Below, piece by piece: positions 59,276 to 64,000 of a stretch of 64,000 nucleotides of DNA (within the stretch, counting starts at the first letter, position 1; each line of letters opens with the position of its first letter). Made by a program: the position numbers and the translations under genes. A model generated the notes under the pieces. That model was not told the DNA's origin. It saw only the letters and a program-made list of their open reading frames with translations, and did not search any database. The DNA lies in NCBI RefSeq assembly GCF_029852145.1, contig NC_079979.1, positions 3,396,501 to 3,460,500 on the forward strand, given 5' to 3'. The stretch comes from Microplitis mediator (Eukaryota; Arthropoda; Insecta; Hymenoptera; Braconidae).

Positions 59276-60048
59276 CCCGTATGAAAAAGCAATATATGAG
59301 CTTCAGTATAATTCAAAATATATGATAATTATATGGAATTATAAGAAGTCATATATGGAGCCATATACAAAATTTTGCCGAAATATTGTATGATTTTATA
59401 ATTTGCAACATATATATTAGTAATATATTTTTTTTACATGCTAACTTATAAATATTGCTTATAACATTCTATACTATACTTTAAGTTATATGATAAGATA
59501 TATGATTTAATCATATGACTCACATATAATATTTATACATGTAAATATATAATTATATAAATATATGTTCACATATATTTATCTAAATGTATGTAAATAT
59601 ATATTTATATAGATATATGTTTTTATTTATTTGCACAAATATAAAACTAGAGATTTCAAGCTATAAAATGCTTTTTTTAAAATCTCGATATGATTAATTT
59701 TCATGAAGTTACAGTCTTGCAAAAATCACTAAAAAATTTCTAAAATTCTTTTGTTCCATTAATTTTTGGTATGAGTGTATTTTTAAAATTATTTATGTAT
59801 AATAATATCGAAACTATTATAATATTGAAATTATAAGTTTACATATAAAACGAGAATATAATTTGAGATGTAATATCATATGTATACAATCACATATATT
59901 ATAAATGATATGGATTATTATAATATTAAACGTATAAATTATTATATATGATAAATCATATATTAATAATTTTGCCGCCATATATGTTCAGTTATTTACC
60001 ATATATTTTTTTATATATTATCGACAGTATATGGTTTTTTCATATGGG
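59276..60048. mobile_element. W element W9, TATAT words, TA duplication
   Basis: Ends CCCGTATGAAAAAGCAATAT and, reversed, CCCATATGAAAAAACCATAT; TA at 59274-59275 and 60049-60050. Interior is ATATATGATTATA-like words. Related to W8. Confidence 0.83.
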
Positions 60049-60223
60049 TAAAGAGCCAAGGATTTAGTCATGATATCATTTAATTAAACAAGGGTTTGAA
60101 AAATTATTAATTCCCGGTAACATTATTAAATTAGATTGAATTGAGAATGTTATTAATCTTATCAGTTATTGAGGATATTTGTAAATAAGTAGATTAGATC
60201 GTAGGTCTGAATTGATGTAGTGT

Positions 60224-60580
60224 TAAATATGTGGTCAGCAATATAGACTTGGTCCTTGACCCTATAGACCATCACGAACCGGGAACGGATCCTAAGGATC
60301 TCCCGCTTAATTGGATAGCTCCGGAGTTTCCGAACAGTTTAACTGGCCTTTGGTATACACTATCGTTTACGTACGATCGTTTTCTCCCTTACTCAACCAA
60401 TTGCTACGAGATCTATTTGACCCTGTCCACTGTCCAACAGGCCAATATTACAATGGATATTGCTGTTTTGCTCATTTCATTCTTTTGTTACCACCACTAG
60501 AATTTTCTAATTTAAAGTTAATGAATTATAGATTTAACAGAGAATTAGGGTTTCGAAGTAATTTAAGGATTTAAATTAAA
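60224..60580 (+). other. Coding-like island, unrecognised
   Basis: GC is clearly higher than in the flanks and two plus-strand frames are open (60231-60500 and 60311-60574); one contains DPVHCPTGQYYNGYC. I do not recognise either product. Likely a fragment of a gene or mobile element. Confidence 0.3.
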
Positions 60581-61029
60581 GTTACGTTTAGTTTCATTGA
60601 TAATTTTTTTTCGGTTAAAAAGTAGATAACCAATTTTATTTATTTATTAACACAGAAATAAGAGAACAATTAATAATTTTACATCTGAGTATTTATTACA
60701 TTATTAAATAAAAATACATCGCTTTGAAAACGAAACTGTAAAAGACAGTTTGTATTCATTTCAGATAAAACGTCTCATTTTTCTGTAGTAAAATAAATTT
60801 TATTCCGGAAAGCAAAAAATACATTTGAAGGAAATCGTAATTTTTACAGTTTTCAATATAGAGGATGGGGGGGGGGGCTAAAATGTTTAATAGCTAAAAT
60901 AATCCGATACGATCATTCGTAAAGGATTAAATAATATAATAAAATTTTATATAAAATAAAAATAACTTAAACAATTTGAGTATAAAAAGAATAAATTATA
61001 AAATTATTTATTGTAAAGACTGTTGTTCC
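60581..61029. other. AT-rich spacer with a G-run
   Basis: A run of about 10 G at 60868-60877; nothing else recognised. Confidence 0.4.
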
Positions 61030-61383
61030 TACACTGTAAAAAGAGCGATGTTAAAAATGGACTCATTTTAACTCCGCCCGGTGTTAAAATAAAATTACAC
61101 CGGTGTAGGAGGAGTAATTCACCGGTGTTAAAAATACCGGTGTTAAATCAGGGTAACCGGTGTAAAAGCGGAGTAAAATCGGTGTAAAAGCGGGGTAACC
61201 GGTGTAAAATCGGAGTAATACCGGTGTTAAAGCTGGGTAAACTGCGTTTGCTTGCAGTATTAACTTTAAAGATTATAAAACACAAAAAATGTCAGTTCTT
61301 TATGAAAATTAGTAAAGAATATTATTTTTTAACAAGTATAGTGATCGAGTAAGTAAAAATATTCACAAAGTAATAGTATATTA

Positions 61384-61503
61384 CACACCGAGGGAAGTAA
61401 AGTAAGAAATGTCTCAGATCACATGTAATTGTTGGCCGAGGCGAAGCCGAGGTCAACAAACATGTGATCTGAGGCTTTCTTATTTACTTCCCTCGGTGTG
61501 TAT
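61384..61503. mobile_element. Hairpin MITE, ACACACCGAGGGAAGTAAA ends
   Basis: Almost perfect stem: ACACACCGAGGGAAGTAAAG against TTTACTTCCCTCGGTGTGT, and CTCAGATCACATGT against ACATGTGATCTGAG; loop GAGGCGAAGCCGAG is itself palindromic. Confidence 0.82.
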
Positions 61504-61509
61504 GCTATT

Positions 61510-61597
61510 TTTCTCCTCGACGGAAGCGGAAAGCGGCAACTTCGTTTTGCACAGCGGGATGAAAGTTGACGCTTTCCGCCCGTCGAGGAGAAAAATA
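61510..61597. mobile_element. Second hairpin, CTCCTCGACGG stem
   Basis: ATTTTTCTCCTCGACGG pairs with CCGTCGAGGAGAAAAAT, and GCGGAAAGCGGCAACTT with AAGTTGACGCTTTCCGC. Directly follows the first hairpin. Confidence 0.75.
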
Positions 61598-61799
61598 TTT
61601 TAACACCGGTACAGAATATTTATATCGGCGGCGGCGTTATTTTCACACCGCTTTCGGTGTGGAAATTTAACACCGCCAATTTCAACACCTACACCGCTTG
61701 GACTTACCCCAGTGATTTTTTACGGTGTAATATATAAATATAATTGTTTCTCACGTTGATTTACAATACCCACAGAAGTATTTTTTAACTACTTTGTTT

Positions 61800-62770
61800 T
61801 TAACTCCAGCATATGAATCGTGGGCCCAATTTACGTATTATTCGCCGCATTGAATTCATGACTCCATTCATTCAGAGTACAGTTTTCTGCAATAAATCCA
61901 AGCCGTATCATCTACCGATTGCTTCAATTTACTTTTTTTCTTTCCCTTTTTTATTATTGCTGTTTTATTCCTGATGGCAGTCTCATCTCTTTTCCTTTTT
62001 TTGCTCTCTCGTCTCCTCAGCAAGTGCATCCAATAAGGTGAACTAGTTAAAATGGCAGTACCGTTGCGTTTTGATTTTCGTGTCTGAGTTTGAATTTTGT
62101 TTTCAGTTAAAGGTAAAACCATGCGGGGAAAAATCATGAAACCGTCAGTTTTCTGACTTATTTTTTGTATCATGTCGCTTATATGTCTTAAAAGTCATCG
62201 TCATCGAAAAGTTTTTGTAAAATTGTAACTTATACGTAGCTGCTGTTAGTTTTGAAGAGTGCGCGATATCTTCTTCATCTTCAGTTTCAACTACCAGATT
62301 TGACACGGCTTCAGAATTTGCTTGCTGCATAGTTTCTGCCATAACTGTGATAGAGCTCATTCTCGAATCAATTGTTGTAATTTTCGTCCATCAGTGTCGT
62401 TAACAGTATGAGTGTCAACGTCAACAGTATCACCAATTTCGGTATCAATGTTACAGTCAGTGTCGGTAACAGGGTCAGTATCACAAACGATGTTAGAAAC
62501 TGTCTCAATATCAGTATTATTAGCGTTAGTATCACCATCATCAGTAGTTGTTTCAGTACTGATCAATCATTCGATGGAAGGATTTTTTCGATTTTTATTT
62601 GACGTTGTAATGTTCATTGAGGGCTGTTATATGCTCTGACAACAGCTGTTCGACCATCGCTCCATTAATAACTTCTTTGCTATTTTTTGGCCATAGCTAC
62701 TTCACCCCATGTCTGATGACCACTTTTCTTCTTCTAGTTGCGTACTGTATAAAATTAGTCACTTTTTTTT
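61800..62770 (-). pseudogene. pogo/Tigger-like (Tc1/mariner superfamily) transposase relic
   Basis: Read on the minus strand, 62590-62715 gives, over several frameshifts and stops, the parts of a psq-type helix-turn-helix: TWGEVAMAK, then KEVINGAM, then AYNSP and TLQRQIK. The other end (61870-62000) gives KKSKLKQSVDDTAWIYCRKL, like the lysine-rich tail and C-terminal cysteine motif of pogo-type transposases, followed out of frame by EWSHEF. Between them, 62145-62560 encodes an Asp/Thr-rich stretch instead of the DDE core, which is missing. So the copy is both frameshifted and internally deleted. Assignment is from motif recall. Confidence 0.6.
62385..62560 (-). repeat. Degenerate GAT/GTN repeat coding Asp-Thr-rich peptide
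   Basis: Words of the type GTATC(A)AC/GTCAGTGTC repeat with six-base periodicity; minus-strand peptide is DTDPVTDTDCNIDTEIGDTV-like. Both strands are open, as expected for a hexamer-type repeat. Confidence 0.45.
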
Positions 62771-63539
62771 TTAATAAATGAAATGACGTTCCACTTGTAG
62801 TTAATTTATCGATGCTTACCAAACGCTGTCAACGAGTGATAAAATTAGACTAAACAGCTGATACGTATGTATGCTAGAATTCTATCAGTACGCATGCGTT
62901 CCGAAATGTAATCAGCGCTCAAACATAGATCATTTAACAACATGAAAATAATTAAGCGCGAAAAATCAATTTTCTAGAAGTTTATTAATTAGCTTTTAAG
63001 ATGAAATAAAATGATAACCAAATTTTAGTAGATTTATTAAAGTGCGCATTTAGCCCCAAACTATTTTTCTATTTTTGGAGCATATTGATTACGAATGTAT
63101 GACAGAAGACTTGAAAAAGTAACACAGGTAAAAAAAGTCAAATCTTAAAAATTTGGGGCAGAAGAGGGGGTTTATTTGCCCTAAATTTTGGGATTGTAAA
63201 TTTTCAATAGGCGTGGCATATTGAGACCAAATGCATAGGAAAGGACTGAAAAAAAGTAGAACGAGAGAAAATAACTCAGGATATAGTTCCTTTTTTTTTT
63301 GGAGGGGGATCATTTTGACCCTATCTTCTAACAAGTTTTTTAAATTCGGCAATACTCTTTAGTTATTTGCACTCAAATGTCACTTTCTTAAGAAAGATCG
63401 CGTTTTAGTCATTTTTAAACAGTTTTAAAACCGAAAATGCTATATTTTTCGACTAAAAGTCATTTATAGATGATTCATAGACCACACAAGAAATAATCAT
63501 ATGCTTCTTTTAGAAAAAATCAAGGATTAAAATTTTTAA
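62771..63539. other. Intergenic, no gene
   Basis: 63140-63190 contains AAATTTGGGGCAGAAGAGGG with an imperfect inverse; otherwise nothing recognised. Confidence 0.4.
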
Positions 63540-63900
63540 TTTTTGCTTACCCTGGTGGATTTGAAATACGGTAATTCGCCTTTTGAACTTGAAAATACTT
63601 TTCACCACCACTTTTTTAAAACTCAAACACATTACAGTAAATTGCAGTATGATTTATCCGGGGAAAATGACATAGAATTTGATTTTTTCAACTTTTCGTC
63701 GTCGATATCTTCTATACTGATTGAAGGGTTTTGATGTTCGATGTAGCAATCAGTGCGTATTATTAAATTTTCCAGCTAATTAAATTTTAGAAATGATTAG
63801 TGCAGTCGTTTTAAAGATATGAGCGAAAAGTCACAGAATATTTACATGCATACGTAAGCACGTACATACACACAGACATATACTCGGACATGACCCGGGT
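63540..63900 (+). mobile_element. A-family relic, strongly diverged
   Basis: TTTTGAACTTGAAAATAC, GTCGTCGATATCTTCTATAC, GTTTTGATGTTCGATGTAGC and the CATACATACA tract appear in A-element order but with many differences. Oldest-looking copy in the window. Confidence 0.5.
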
Positions 63901-64000
63901 CGAAAAATTAGATCTGTTTTAAAATAAATTATCAATTCAAATATTTTTCCTTTAATTCAAGTTTATAAATCGTATTTATTTTATATAAGAATTTAATCTG

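Larger units (their letters stand above)
61032..61727. mobile_element. W element W12, ACCGGTGTAAAA words, TA duplication
   Basis: Ends CACTGTAAAAAGAGCGATG and, reversed, CACCGTAAAAAATCACTG; TA at 61030-61031 and 61728-61729. Words ACCGGTGT(A/T)AAA and CGGAGTAA repeat at about 17-20 bp in 61080-61250 and again near 61600-61700. Two hairpins lie inside. Confidence 0.82.

Noticed and set aside
62357..62639. Asp/Thr-rich and Ser/Val-rich frames as an expressed protein
   Set aside because: Both strands are open because of a short repeat, and the surrounding transposase relic is frameshifted.

Overview
The window is nuclear DNA of an insect, most likely a parasitoid wasp (Hymenoptera; a braconid-type genome would fit). 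It is strongly AT-rich, genes have GT-AG introns, and I find no bacterial-style operons. Two intron-containing genes can be assembled: a secreted M12B (reprolysin-like) metalloproteinase-family gene of the kind expressed in parasitoid venom (minus strand, 2591-13203, 8 exons) and an antennal-type ionotropic receptor (plus strand, 27994-34327, 3 exons). The species and the venom expression are inference.

The rest is a dense, nested field of transposable elements and tandem repeats. I use four working family names. 'A' elements start AACTTCCCGC, carry a TG/GTAC microsatellite and several diverged ~130-bp modules, and end near CAGGGTCAACCGATAGAC. 'W' elements have short termini of the type C(A/C)C(G/T)G...GAAAAA, leave 2-bp target duplications and are filled with arrays of one short near-palindromic word, a different word in each element. 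'FB' elements are foldbacks whose two ends carry inverted arrays of a 12-14 bp GACAA...TCCC word, with GGTNNCA-like tips and 9-bp target duplications. 'P' elements are long palindromes starting TAGA(C/G)TG with 8-bp target duplications. There are also tRNA-derived elements, a pogo/Tigger transposase relic with a matching MITE, a BEL/Pao gag relic and a probable solo LTR.

Layout. 1-1230: BEL/Pao gag relic split by an FB element. 1400-2400: word array and an A copy. 2591-13203: the metalloproteinase gene; its 6.5-kb intron 3 holds a 185-bp palindrome, a 1.6-kb foldback around a 24-bp minisatellite, and an A copy with a W element inside; intron 1 holds another W element. 13.4-20.5 kb: A copies, tRNA-derived element, W elements, a GC-richer island and a duplicated TAGATC word array. 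20.5-25.1 kb: P element split by a W element, then FB and A copies. 26.3-27.8 kb: a 1.5-kb TTA trinucleotide tract ending about 160 bp before the receptor start codon. 28-34.3 kb: the receptor. 34.4-42.7 kb: foldback, P, A, LTR and tRNA-derived elements. 43-53 kb: pogo MITE, word arrays, FB element and unassigned islands. 53.6-57.6 kb: a three-level nest of insertions. 58-64 kb: W elements, hairpins and the pogo transposase relic.

The two genes show no sign of working together. The main biological observation is that the metalloproteinase keeps its reading frame, signal peptide and splice sites but has lost every zinc ligand and the catalytic glutamate, so it looks like a secreted pseudoenzyme. 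The main genomic observation is that several noncoding element families share termini and target-duplication length while each copy carries its own repeated word.
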